A stretch of 64,000 bases of DNA from assembly GCA_030052745.1 (NCBI GenBank), contig JANBVO010000042.1, forward strand, positions 186,001-250,000, in the 5' to 3' direction. Below the pieces are notes generated by a model. That model had not been told where the DNA came from and did no database searches. It worked only from the letters and a program-made list of their open reading frames with translations. This document shows, piece after piece, positions 21,611-31,088 of the stretch; within the stretch, counting starts at the first letter, position 1, and every line of letters begins with the position of its first letter. A program made the position numbers and the translations under genes. Source of the DNA: Pleurostoma richardsiae. Its lineage: Eukaryota; Ascomycota; Sordariomycetes; Calosphaeriales; Pleurostomataceae.

Positions 21611-22041
21611 CTATAACTCCTCTTTGGTGACGGGCGTCACGTCCTTCTGTCCGCAATCTATACGTTTGTTTCTTGGCGAGACCCAATCGCAACTCGAGGT
21701 CTTTCGGCGGTAGCAATATACCAGTTCCTCAAGTGTGTCGAGCAGGAAATTTCGCAAGAAATTCCTGCTCGGAAGTGACAGCTTCGTGTAAGAGGAAGAC
21801 AACTGGAAACCGAGCGACAATTCTCGAGATGCTTTGATTCCGGACGCCGTTTTTCCAGAGGCTCTCGGCGCATTCAGCCAGCGAGAGTAACGAGAAGACG
21901 AAGTTTGAAAGTTCACAAGAGCCTCAGGGAGGCTGTGCAACCGCAGAAAGCTGGTTGACACTCTCGCAAATTGCCTGATCTCGGATTTGCTCTTCCCGTA
22001 GTTGTTTTTCACAGCGCCTGCAACCATACGAAGGGAGAGAT
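21611..22041 (-). pseudogene. Possible remnant of a fungal STAND/NLR-like N-terminal exon
   Basis: On the minus strand an acceptor-like TTGCAG near 22020 is followed by AVKNNYGKSKSEIRQFAR, then STSFLRLHSLPEALVNFQ. This resembles the helical N-terminal region of fungal NACHT/ankyrin proteins (typically NYGESKxEIxxFAREVSxLxGxLHSL). After about 50 residues the resemblance fades, and no P-loop, ankyrin or WD region follows. A preceding start exon could not be found. I read it as a decayed host gene; chance resemblance is possible. Confidence 0.35.
21739..21771. repeat. Strong hairpin with GCAA loop
   Basis: Arms CGAGCAGGAAATTTC and GAAATTCCTGCTCG pair over 14 bp with a single bulged A, separated by the tetraloop GCAA. 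It lies inside the decayed STAND-like fragment. The structure is seen directly; a function is not known. Confidence 0.75.
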
Positions 22042-22510
22042 TGTAGAGCGGTAGGTCGGGGGTGGAGGGGGACAGGTTGGTACTAAGAAGATACTCTGCT
22101 TCACGGAAGCTTTGATGTTAGCTGGCTGTACCCTTTCATGAACAAGATTGCTCGCGGCAGTTGACCAAAGAGAAGTGAAGTGGCAATAAAAAGAAGCGTA
22201 CCGGGGAGAACAGAGACCAGTTCTGCTCAGGCAGAGATGCCTGGCGCTGAGTAACCGGCACAGGAGTTGCCCCTCGACTTTGACGCAGCTGTCTCGCTGT
22301 TCTCAGCGAGACGCAGTCCCATTGGACTAGCTTGCCAGACAATTTGTCCTCAAGAGATCTAGTAGATGCTTGTTAGGATGGAAGGAGACGTTGATCGCGT
22401 CGTTGTACGATCGATTGTTGCAGATAGAGAGCTCTGGAGAAAGCTGAAGTACCATCACTAATGGCGGCTAAAGAAACCTTGGCCGGACTGGTTTCAGGGG
22501 CGCACACACA

Positions 22511-22667
22511 CCGAGACAAGTACGTCTCGGGTGCGGCGACAAGCCTCGGCGAAAGGCTCGAGCTATGACTTCATGATGCCAACAGGCATCACTAGTTGTC
22601 TGTGAACAACGAACGCCAACATATCTTATGCTGTAGGTAAGCCAACCGAAGCTCGGGGCAAAGCTTC
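22511..22667. repeat. Cluster of four short hairpins
   Basis: Four inverted repeats in 157 bp: CCGAGAC/GTCTCGG at 22511-22530 (6-nt loop); AGCCT/AGGCT at 22542-22558 (7-nt loop); TGATGCC/GGCATCA at 22574-22591 (AACA loop); GAAGCT/AGCTTC at 22648-22667 (8-nt loop). Stems of 5-7 bp are individually weak; the density is the notable point. Confidence 0.55.
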
Positions 22668-25096
22668 AGCTGGGAAGTCTGTATATATCATCGCCCGAAA
22701 GCGTCGTCCGGATCTGATCTTGCTTGCTAACTACTGAGCGCCAGATCTGCTTATTACTCGCTATCTCTACCTGGTGACAAAATCAGACTGCCATCTTAGT
22801 CTCCCTAACGCTACTTTGAATAGAAAACGTCACCGTCCTTCTCTCCATCTAGCCCCTTCATCACCAAGACAGGAACCTGGACTTAGGGCGATAATAGAGG
22901 CACCGGCAGCTACATCCAGCTTCAGGCCCTGAGCTTCCCTGCTGCCTACCGGATCTCGCTCAGCAAACACGGTCGCGGAGATTAGCAATGTACCGATTGC
23001 AAAAGTTTTGACGAGGCTTGAAGAGATTTTTTTTTTTTTCAGCCGTGGGGGTTCTAGAGGATGCATCTCCTGAGACAATTTGATGATGACTGTCGTTCAC
23101 CGAGATCCTGGTTATTGAGGTGCAATTCTAGTTTGTTTACCTACACGCGCGGAACTTGGCCGCTGGTTTCTGAACCGAACCCTGGCTACCTAGAAGATGC
23201 TACTTGAAATGGGTAAGCGCATCGAACTAGAGCCATAAATCTGTGCCGTTGCACAGTGAAAGGTTCAGATAAGAAGGCTTTGTTGCTTCGCTTCGCCTGC
23301 TCGCACCTTCTCTAGGTATCTATTCACCCCCTCCTCAGTCACGCTTCGTGTTCCCAGTCGTCCCGTCCTCTTATCACAGGTCTATTCGTCGTCTGCGAGG
23401 ATGGCATTCATCAATTCCGCCTGTTGTCGACTTCATCCGACATGTAGCTGTCAGCACCACCGGAAAGTACCTCCTCTTCAAGAGGCCGATGATGCTCTTT
23501 GGTTTCCTGGTCGACAAATATTTCACAGTTTCATCAGAGTTCGACGCTCCTCTGCCAATCCCTTGCGTCCCACCGATTTGGATTCAAAGGAGTGAGGAAA
23601 CATCCCGCCAGTCTGTAGGGGCGCGCCCTGGGATACCATGCCGGAAAAATACTAAAGGTGCTCTTTTGGTTCTAGGGGCATATTCCACACCGTGGTGTGA
23701 GCCTTGTCCATTGTAGATACTTTACGGAAAGTCGGCCGGATACTGCGAGTGACATGTAAAATACACGCGGAAGTATCCAGCGTTCGAGCTGGAATACTGA
23801 AGATACCCACACACCAGCACCTCCGTACATGGCCCGGAAGAAAGACGACGTATGATGGCCAGTCCTCAGAAGAGTCTTCCTGGCTGTTCCTGACTCCCCG
23901 GGCCACACCACTCCATTCATTAGCTGCCTGGCGGTTAGAGCAAGTCTAACCGATTAGACTCACCTCGCGGTAACAGCACATCCGAAGCAAGTTTTATTCT
24001 TTGAAGTGGCGCACGCACCCGTGCACTTGCGCCTGTTAGTCTGTTGCTGGCAAACATCTTCACTGAGCGGAGGTTTTCGGTCAGAGGCGGCTGGGATCAG
24101 AATACGAACCTCCCTGCGCCCGATATACGCTCGTTGACGCGCCGGGGTACCTCGCCTTGCGGTGTAGCATGTATCCTTAAGTACCCAGCTGTCTGCCGTG
24201 ACGATCTGGTTGCCGCATAATTCAGGAGGCGGGAACTACGTGTCCTGAGTCCGAGGTGTGTGTGGAATCTCTTGAGACAGACGCCCGGTTTCTAAGGGAT
24301 AAAGTAATGGTTGCAAGCAATTTCTTTCCGTCGCCTCAGGGCTTTGGTCGCCTAATTTGCCGAGTCCGTCTCCGTCGATGGCGAACCATAGCGAACTGCA
24401 GCACGGTTTCTTCTCGTTTGTGCCCTACCCTGCAACTTTCCTCCCACCTGCACCCCGAGTAAAACCGCCAAAAATTACTGCTGTCTTCTGTACAACAAAA
24501 GTTATCTGCGTGTCTTCCTTGCCTTTAGCTGACAGTTCCTTGGCTGAATCGTTAACAAGAACAGCAGGGACTCGCGGGGCATTCACTCCTCTGATATTGT
24601 CCTCGACGTGAACGACACGGGACTGCGCCTTTATCTGCTGCAAAAGGCACGGAACAACATTATGAGCTATCATCTTATGAAGTGCAGGTCCCGCGTGTTT
24701 TGTGGGAGAAAAGGAGAGCGTGGTCTCAAGAAGCAGCAAGGGACGACGAGGTCTAGTATCAAAATTGACTTTTGGCGATGAATACATTGCTGATGATACC
24801 TCGAAGTCGAAGGTCTCCTAGTTCCCCTGGATTTCTCACAGATGAACGAAGGCTCCAGACGATGCCGTTGCGCTGTTGCAAGCATCCACGGCCGAGCCTA
24901 CAAAACGAGACAGATACAACTTCCAATGTGGACGAAGAGAAAGTTTGGTCCCAAGACGTCCCAGTAAGATTTGGCGAGCGATATGTGCTTCCGACCCTTC
25001 CTGCTTTTACAGAGCAAAAAAGTCCCAGAGCGCATATCTCTTCAACATACCTGGACCCATCTTCCCGAGCGGACTGCTCCCATGCCACTGCAGGTC

Positions 25097-26437
25097 CTAA
25101 GCTGTCTTCGGAGCCTCTGGCTTTCGGCCGATCACGAAGACACTATAAACAGTGGGTTAGCAGATCCAAGGTCACCAGCCTCCAAATAATCCTCAGACTC
25201 ACATGTTCAGGTACGCGTGGATGTTTGTGTCCCTCATGTCTTGCTTGACCTGCTCCAGAAAGATGTTGATGTCCTCCCGTGGCCAGCCAAGGGCGCCTAG
25301 CACGCGAAGGCTTATTCCCTCCACCCCGTTCAGCATATCCTCCTGGAAGAACCTCGCGACCGTCTTGAAATACTTGCCCTTGGCCCATGGGCTCATTGGC
25401 CAAAAGAAGCGTTTCTCCTGCACATCTTCGAAGCCCGCCTCTATTAGGTAGCGCTTATAGTTTTTGACATTAGTCCACGACCTCCCGGCCTTCTCCGCCC
25501 CTCCAAGGATTATTTTGTTCCACCTATAGAGAGCGCAATTGACAGGAGGCTCGCCGATGTACTCCATCGGGAAGATGCCATCCTGCAGCTCAAGATATCC
25601 TCCGGGCGCCAGCGCGTCATAAGCCTGTTTGATCATAGCCAGAGGGTCATTAAAGCAGCTGAGTAGAGCGCGTCCGTGGATGAAGTCGAACTTCTGGCTG
25701 AATGTCCACTCATCCTCGGCGTCGTCTATCTCGAAGCTGGCACACCTTTAGTTGGGTCTGCTCTGCTATTTGACGGGTGAAGGAAGCCCGCCATACCTGC
25801 AATTTGATGGAACATATTCTGGTTGGATAGGGCTCAAGTCCGTCCCGACAACCTGCGCAGAAGGGTACATCTGGGCAAACTCAATAGCCCAGAGTCCTGT
25901 CCCCGTAGCGATGTCGAGGACATGATGGGGATCGTCACCTATCGGTGCTAGAAACAACCGCCCCTGCGTGGTGACGAGAAAGAGAGCATGTTGGAGGTCT
26001 AACCTCTCTTGTTCCTGCTCGTCATTTGGGAGAGCGTACTCTGGAATATTACACCGTTAGTAAGTATAGGTACTTTCAGTCGTCTTGTCACGGAGCATGC
26101 TCTCACTTCCTTCTTTGTATCGATGGTATGTCCGTCCATTCTCTTCGACAAACTCATAGATGCTTGATCTCAGTGATATCGTGGAGGACTTGATGCTGTC
26201 GACAGCGGAGTCTTTATCACGAACTGGCCCTTCCTCATCCACTGACGGAATGGATGGGGCGCTTTCGCTGCCCCATGAGGTCAAGGGCAGCCTTTCCGCC
26301 ATGTTGATGTGGTGATCCCGTACTGGAACAATTGTGTCATCGTTCTTTGCATCTGCGGAGTCGTGGAGCTGGGCAGTTTCGGCATCTTTCACAGTTTCCA
26401 TCGTCCCTTCATCGGGGATCTCATTCAAGGCATTCAT
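25097..26437 (-). CDS. LaeA-like class I SAM-dependent methyltransferase
   Basis: Model: complement(join(25097..25142, 25203..25736, 25797..26040, 26107..26437)), 384 aa. Introns of 60, 60 and 66 bp have GTGAGT, GTATGG and GTGAGA donors. Junctions restore family sequence: RYKEG|KYALPNDEQEQERLD, VPSNC|SFEIDDAEDEW, HAYLN|IVFVIGRKPEAPKTA. The first 85 residues are acidic and disordered; SIYEFVEENGRTYHRYKEG leads into the fold. Motif I is VLDIATGTGLWAIEF (AdoMet binding), the acidic loop is VVGTDLSPIQPEYV, and the post-I region is FDFIHGRALLSCF followed by LAPGGYLELQD. This is the LaeA/UMTA-type family, often near secondary-metabolite clusters, but no synthase or oxidase genes lie nearby. The substrate is unknown. 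It sits alone between gene-poor stretches of 6 and 3.3 kb. Confidence 0.85.
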
Positions 26438-27959
26438 ACTGGTTGATTGGACCTAATGTTCTAGCACACCTGCGTGATTAAAGAGAAGCATTCGCGATGA
26501 TTAGGACAACAAATCTGAGAAGTGAAAACATGGCGCCGCAAGGCTTAAGACTTGCGTCCGTCTATCTGAACGGTGACCAGTGGGACCGAGGGAAGAAGTG
26601 GGCGACGCATGTGTTGTCACATCACTAGAAGGTAAAGGGAATAGCCGCCCTGTCTTGCAGACTCTATCACCCCCGACTTCTCTGCCCTGGGCTCTCTCTA
26701 TCTTCGCCGCCAAAGGACGCCGATCCAGAAGGATATCTCGCTGCAGGAAATAGGCCGCAACACTATACAAGTTTGCTTCCGTCGCTTGCTTGCTAACGTA
26801 CCCAATTATGGGCACAGCTTGCGTCTCTCATTCCTGCCGCCGACGGCCTCTGAATGCTTGCGGCCGCACATCAAAGGTCCGCGGGGTTTAGCTTCGCAAC
26901 CCCTGTACAACACGCAACGGAACGAACGACTGACTATTCCGGAAAAGGATGGTTGATATGCGCCTCTGGGGCGTCGTCAGTTCTTTCGTTGAAGGCAAAT
27001 ATTAATCGAAGGTTTTGGGTACCAGGGTGAGCACTCAGTACAATGCGGGCTACGTAGAGGTTTTCGATGATCGGGCGCACCAGAGCGAGACTTGCGACGT
27101 CGAGGGAGAACGGCTCCGGCGGTGCCGGAAGCCGGCTTGTCACCTTATCGGCAGACGTCGGCTAGCTCCGGGTGGTATCAAGGAAAGCTGGGCCTTTAGT
27201 GACTTCGTATTTCAGAGGGAGCCAGCCAGCTGGGTAAGAACTCCTTTTCAAAGCAGCGATACGCGATACTACCGTACACCCACTGACTTTCTGCCAACTG
27301 TCAGGGTGACGGCATATATATTCAGGCTCGTCTTTAGCAGGGCCGAGGATGAAATGTATATCTACTCAGATGAAATATCTCTTAAACCTCGTAACCGACT
27401 CTATAGAAAGAGAAATGGCCCTGTGACTAACATGATGATATACTTCTATCTAAACTCTGGGCATGTACTACGTTGCTATTGCGTACAGGAGGCAATCCAC
27501 TGCTGGATGGCTTTCAGTGAGAGCGAGGCTTTGACTTTGTTCTTGTCCGTGCCCGCGCCAACGCTACGAGAACTCGAGAGCCCAGGTCAGTATTAAAGGC
27601 AAGCCGGATTTCCACTGCTCACAATCGAAACAGAGAGGAATGCCCGCCGCCATCTTAGGATAGTACAAGTAATAATTTCATGTTGTCCCATAGGGCCGAA
27701 TAACGAGGAATGCATGATGACTTGATACGGTTTCGGAATGGAGGTTCCCTGGAACACTCTGCATAGTCATTTGTATCTTTATCGTACCTTTATAAGGAAA
27801 GAGGAGCAATGTGTTCGGATCTTACAGGTCTTCACGTTTGGAAGAGCACCTGCAAACAAGGAGATGGGCCAAGCGCGGCATCGAGCTTGATGGCCATCCC
27901 TGCTACTAACCTTCACCACTTCTTGCTGTTGTCCGAGATGAGTCTTAACTGTTGGGCGT

Positions 27960-28680
27960 GCAGGTTCTCTGCGCAGGGTTAAATTATAGTGCTTGCGGAG
28001 AACCTTCGCGGCCATTTTCCTCGTTGATACAAGTACTCACGATCTTTACTTTACTCTCTTCTGTATTGGTTAGGTGAAGAAACTCTTTGTTTCTCGACGT
28101 CCTCGCCTCAGCAGAGGTAGGTCCATAAGAGCTATGGGTCTGACACCGATAAACAAACTCCACATCATCAATAATATCAGCGGTCTCGAAAGCAGCAGCT
28201 TCGAGGCTGACTGCTTCGTCATACGCTATGTAACGAAAGATATTCCCCCACGCTTCTCCCTCATGAGAGAAATAGCCTGGTTCTCGTGAAGAAGTGCCAC
28301 AGTCATCTCTCCTTGAGCCTTGTATATACCCCCACCCGAGAATAAATTCAGTCATTATTCTTCAGCATGAACATGTTTCTCATAGAGGTAGTCGAGATAA
28401 GTTTGATCTGGTTTCTGAAAAGGCAGGAGTATCTGTCATATCCGAGACACATCAGCGTCGGTATCAACAGCACGTACGAGCAGGGCAGGGATAGATCTTC
28501 AGGTATCTTACTCGCTTTGCCAAAAAGATACGATAGATCTAGTGGCTTGTGCGATACTAGCATGAGAAGATTGAACCTATACGGGGAGCACTCCTTCCCA
28601 AGTGACACCGTTGCGTTGCTGTGGTGTCGTAGTGTCATATGGAAATGGAATAAGAAGTCACTGTACCGAACCACGTTCAT
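27960..28680 (-). pseudogene. Fragments of a decayed, unrecognised gene
   Basis: Coding-like pieces lie in different minus-strand frames: PDQTYLDYLYEKHVHAEE after a TTTTCAG acceptor-like site near 28415, EMTVALLHENQAISLMREK near 28.3 kb, and SLEAAAFETADIIDDVEFV near 28.2 kb, followed by a GTGAGT donor-like site near 28043. They are separated by stops and frame changes that ordinary introns do not resolve. The family is not recognised, and this may be chance. Confidence 0.25.
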
Positions 28681-29233
28681 TAAAGTCTTGTAACAGTTGA
28701 ACTACCTCAAGCTTATCAGACTTGTCGAAAGACACGACAAGAATTGGATTGATAGATCCCTCAATAAGACCAAATACAGGGCCTAAGCTCGCGGCACGGA
28801 CTCCGACTTACGAGTGGCAAGAGAGGATAAAATATTGTGCGATGTCATCCCCGCTGTGAAGACTGGCGTTGGTGTTTCCTCCCTATTGGTCTTGGCTGTC
28901 TGCATACGTTCGCAAGCATCGGGCTGGCGGCGCAGTCGTGTGTGTCTGGTGCTGAGCCGCACCACTGCGTAGTTCCTCTCTCAGCTGTGGTCATTCCCTG
29001 GCATACAAACCCGTACGTTACGGATGCAATAGGACGAAGATATAAAGCCACTCTTTATGATACGCCCACGAAAGAAGCTTATTTCTCGGCCGTGACATAG
29101 TCAAAAGAGAACACCAACAGACGACAGTCATGGTTTCTTGTATCAGATGATCTTCTATGCTTTAGATCCTAGGCAGTGTCGTCAAGATAATAGACGCAAT
29201 CGGACCGGGCCAACCCCCCTGACTCACCCCCTT

Positions 29234-29566
29234 ATGTCACCAAGTCCTGTCACCAAGTCCTATCAATATCCGCAAAATACAAGAAGCATTCGGAGTACTA
29301 TTAGCGGCCGAACAAATAGCGGAATCATCATCTCTTCGGTTAGCCTGTTCGGCCGATGCGCCACCGATGTGTTAGCCGCGGAACAGTCGATGCTGTTCCA
29401 GCTTCTGGCAAGGAGGCGTGAAGACGTGTCATTCACTGAAGGAGACCTGCTGGAGATCCTGTGGGACTTGCACAATTGCGTGTGGCTGGCGGCTGGCGAG
29501 AAATCCAAAGATGTCCGCGCTGATGGCAAGACGTCGGGGAAGGGTACACCCTTGATTCTGACCTGA
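29234..29566 (+). CDS. Doubtful small hypothetical protein
   Basis: A 110-aa frame beginning at an internal ATG. The C-terminal part looks protein-like and helical (AAEQSMLFQLLARRRED, LLEILWDLHNCVWLAAG), while the N-terminus is low quality and starts within the 13-bp tandem duplication. No domain or splice support. Confidence 0.22.
   Translation: MSPSPVTKSYQYPQNTRSIRSTISGRTNSGIIISSVSLFGRCATDVLAAEQSMLFQLLARRREDVSFTEGDLLEILWDLHNCVWLAAGEKSKDVRADGKTSGKGTPLILT
29236..29261. repeat. 13-bp tandem duplication
   Basis: GTCACCAAGTCCT occurs twice head to tail without mismatch. Confidence 0.9.
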
Positions 29567-29756
29567 ATAAAATTTTCCAACTCTTTGGCATGACTACAGC
29601 TCACATATTCTTCAGTCAGTTGAGGTAAGCCGTATCATTTGTATACAAGCTCCAGCTGATGCTACCCTCTAGTACCCAATCCTTCACGTGAAAATAACAC
29701 CTGCGCACTCACCCGGAACGCCATCTGCAGATGCTATGCAGCATACCTCGCGACGA

Positions 29757-31088
29757 TCACATGCCTTCGTCCCAGTCCACCCACCTCCTTATGGCCTCAT
29801 CCACCTCCGTGATGCCCTTTCTTGAAGCCTGGACCTCGAACCATTCACGATGTTCCCGGCCGCAGGCATCACATCGCTGCCGATCCGCCACGCGCAGTCC
29901 TAGGCCGGCCAGTTCAATGTGGATTAACCGCTCGACCTTGTGGCTGTGCGGGACCTTGCGCGGCACCCCCACGAGGCTCGGATTACTGCTCGAAATGTAG
30001 GGATAGTAGCGGATCAGAGATAGGTCGTAGCCACACTGGCGCGTCCATTCGTTCAGGCGGCGCTGCACGTTCGTGGCTCGACCGATCTTCAGCAGGATCG
30101 CGGTATTCACCTTCCCAGAGTCCCCAGGGCCAATACCGCGGCTTGCCGACAGACCATCACCAGTGGCGGCGGCAAAAGATGCTAGGACGTCGCTGGGACG
30201 ACGTCCTCCATTAGGCCGCCTGAGTCCCGGCGGAGCTAACAGCGAACGCGCCGCGTCAGTAGGGGGGCTGCTCTGTTGCGTTTCCGTCAGCCAGAACATG
30301 TAGATATAGCCTGGCTCATCTAATTGCGAGAAAGGTTTCGCAAGCTCAGACATCAGCTGTGAAGCCGTTTGCGGAGAGGCACCGACTGGAATCAGCGAGA
30401 TGTATCGAGCCGTCTGTGAAAATGCCGAAGGAGCTGATAAAACATGCGGGCGTCCTGGAATTGCGGGCTGCGAAGGCAGGCTCGGCCGCGGTTTTGCAGC
30501 GGGCGTCGGCAACATATGCTGACGCGGCGGACACTTGGCTGACTTGGCCGGAGCGATTGTGGGCGCTGGCCCGGCGCGGCGCTTGGGTCTCGGCGCTGGG
30601 GACACTTCCTCGATTGGAACGCTGAAACAACACAAAAGTAGTTCGTTGTGTGGTTTTCGGCGGACTACCTGAGGCAGTCGATTGGCGCCTCCGCCCCCTA
30701 CGTCCGGCGGGACATCGCGACAATGCTTCTTGCTCTTTTCCAAACATGTTTGCGACACCTCCAACAAGCCCAGGCGATCAGCTAGCGTGTCCAAACTTGT
30801 CCTCTCCTCGGGAATGGGTGTTGCAGATTTCCTTGGCCCGGGACTCGACCTCGACGATGAGCTAGCTTGCTCCTTGTGCTGCCAACAGTACAGTCTTTCG
30901 TCCGTAGGATCGTCTGCGCGCAGCTGACCAAGCTTGGGTTTAGGGTGTGCAGCAAGGGCGGGGCCGGGGGGAGCGATCGGGCGCCGACAGGGCCGTCCGT
31001 TGGAAGTGATGCCTCGGCACGTCGTCAACGGGTTCTTGGAGTCGGTGCGACCGATCAGGGACTCGGGAGTGTTGGCGATGAAGGGCAT
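29757..31088 (-). CDS. T5orf172/GIY-YIG-like domain protein (Mug113 type, DUF1766)
   Basis: Single-exon 443-aa protein of the fungal DUF1766/T5orf172 group, whose domain is related to GIY-YIG endonucleases; the fission yeast relative is mug113 (meiotically upregulated). The frame opens 7 codons upstream, but MPFIANTPESLIGRTDSKN at 31088 matches the usual N-terminus, followed by a Cys/His-containing TCRGITSNGRPCRRPIAP and RLYCWQHK, probably a metal site. The Pro-rich middle includes LLLCCFSVPIEEV. The domain spans about residues 265-440: GYIYMFWLTET (the GIY-YIG strand), ILLKIGRATNVQRRLNEW, PHSHKVERLIHIEL, then CDACGREHREWFEVQ. The Arg in KIGRATN and the Glu in KVERLIH fit catalytic positions of GIY-YIG nucleases. 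Substrate unknown. Divergent from the permease 2.5 kb away. Confidence 0.8.
   Translation of the reverse strand: MPFIANTPESLIGRTDSKNPLTTCRGITSNGRPCRRPIAPPGPALAAHPKPKLGQLRADDPTDERLYCWQHKEQASSSSRSSPGPRKSATPIPEERTSLDTLADRLGLLEVSQTCLEKSKKHCRDVPPDVGGGGANRLPQVVRRKPHNELLLCCFSVPIEEVSPAPRPKRRAGPAPTIAPAKSAKCPPRQHMLPTPAAKPRPSLPSQPAIPGRPHVLSAPSAFSQTARYISLIPVGASPQTASQLMSELAKPFSQLDEPGYIYMFWLTETQQSSPPTDAARSLLAPPGLRRPNGGRRPSDVLASFAAATGDGLSASRGIGPGDSGKVNTAILLKIGRATNVQRRLNEWTRQCGYDLSLIRYYPYISSSNPSLVGVPRKVPHSHKVERLIHIELAGLGLRVADRQRCDACGREHREWFEVQASRKGITEVDEAIRRWVDWDEGM

Larger units (their letters stand above)
19084..25096. other. 6-kb gene-poor region
   Basis: No intact gene is supported. Contents: the FHIP 3' end; an unassigned frame at 20881..21291 (+, 136 aa, no recognised domain); a decayed STAND-type N-terminal fragment near 21.6-22.05 kb; a long hairpin at 21739; four short hairpins at 22511-22667; a 13-base T run at about 23026; and short frames at 23.3-24.8 kb without domains. 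The sequence looks less GC-biased than the flanking genes. Confidence 0.55.
26438..29756. other. 3.3-kb gene-poor region
   Basis: No intact gene is supported. Contents: a doubtful minus-strand exon-like frame near 26934-27165 (DVASLALVRPIIENLYVA, no recognised family), an AT-richer plus-strand frame at 27015-27596, scattered minus-strand pieces at 27.8-28.7 kb, a doubtful small plus frame at 29234-29566, and a 13-bp tandem duplication at 29236. Confidence 0.5.

Noticed and set aside
22565-22610. Box C/D snoRNA suggested by TCATGATG and a nearby hairpin
   Set aside because: No proper C box plus D box pair at suitable spacing and no guide region that I could justify.
30600-30670. Candidate 47-bp intron (GTAGTC..TTTCAG) in the T5orf172 gene
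   Set aside because: Removing it breaks the frame, and the segment encodes a plausible CCFSVPIEEV stretch in line with the rest of the protein.
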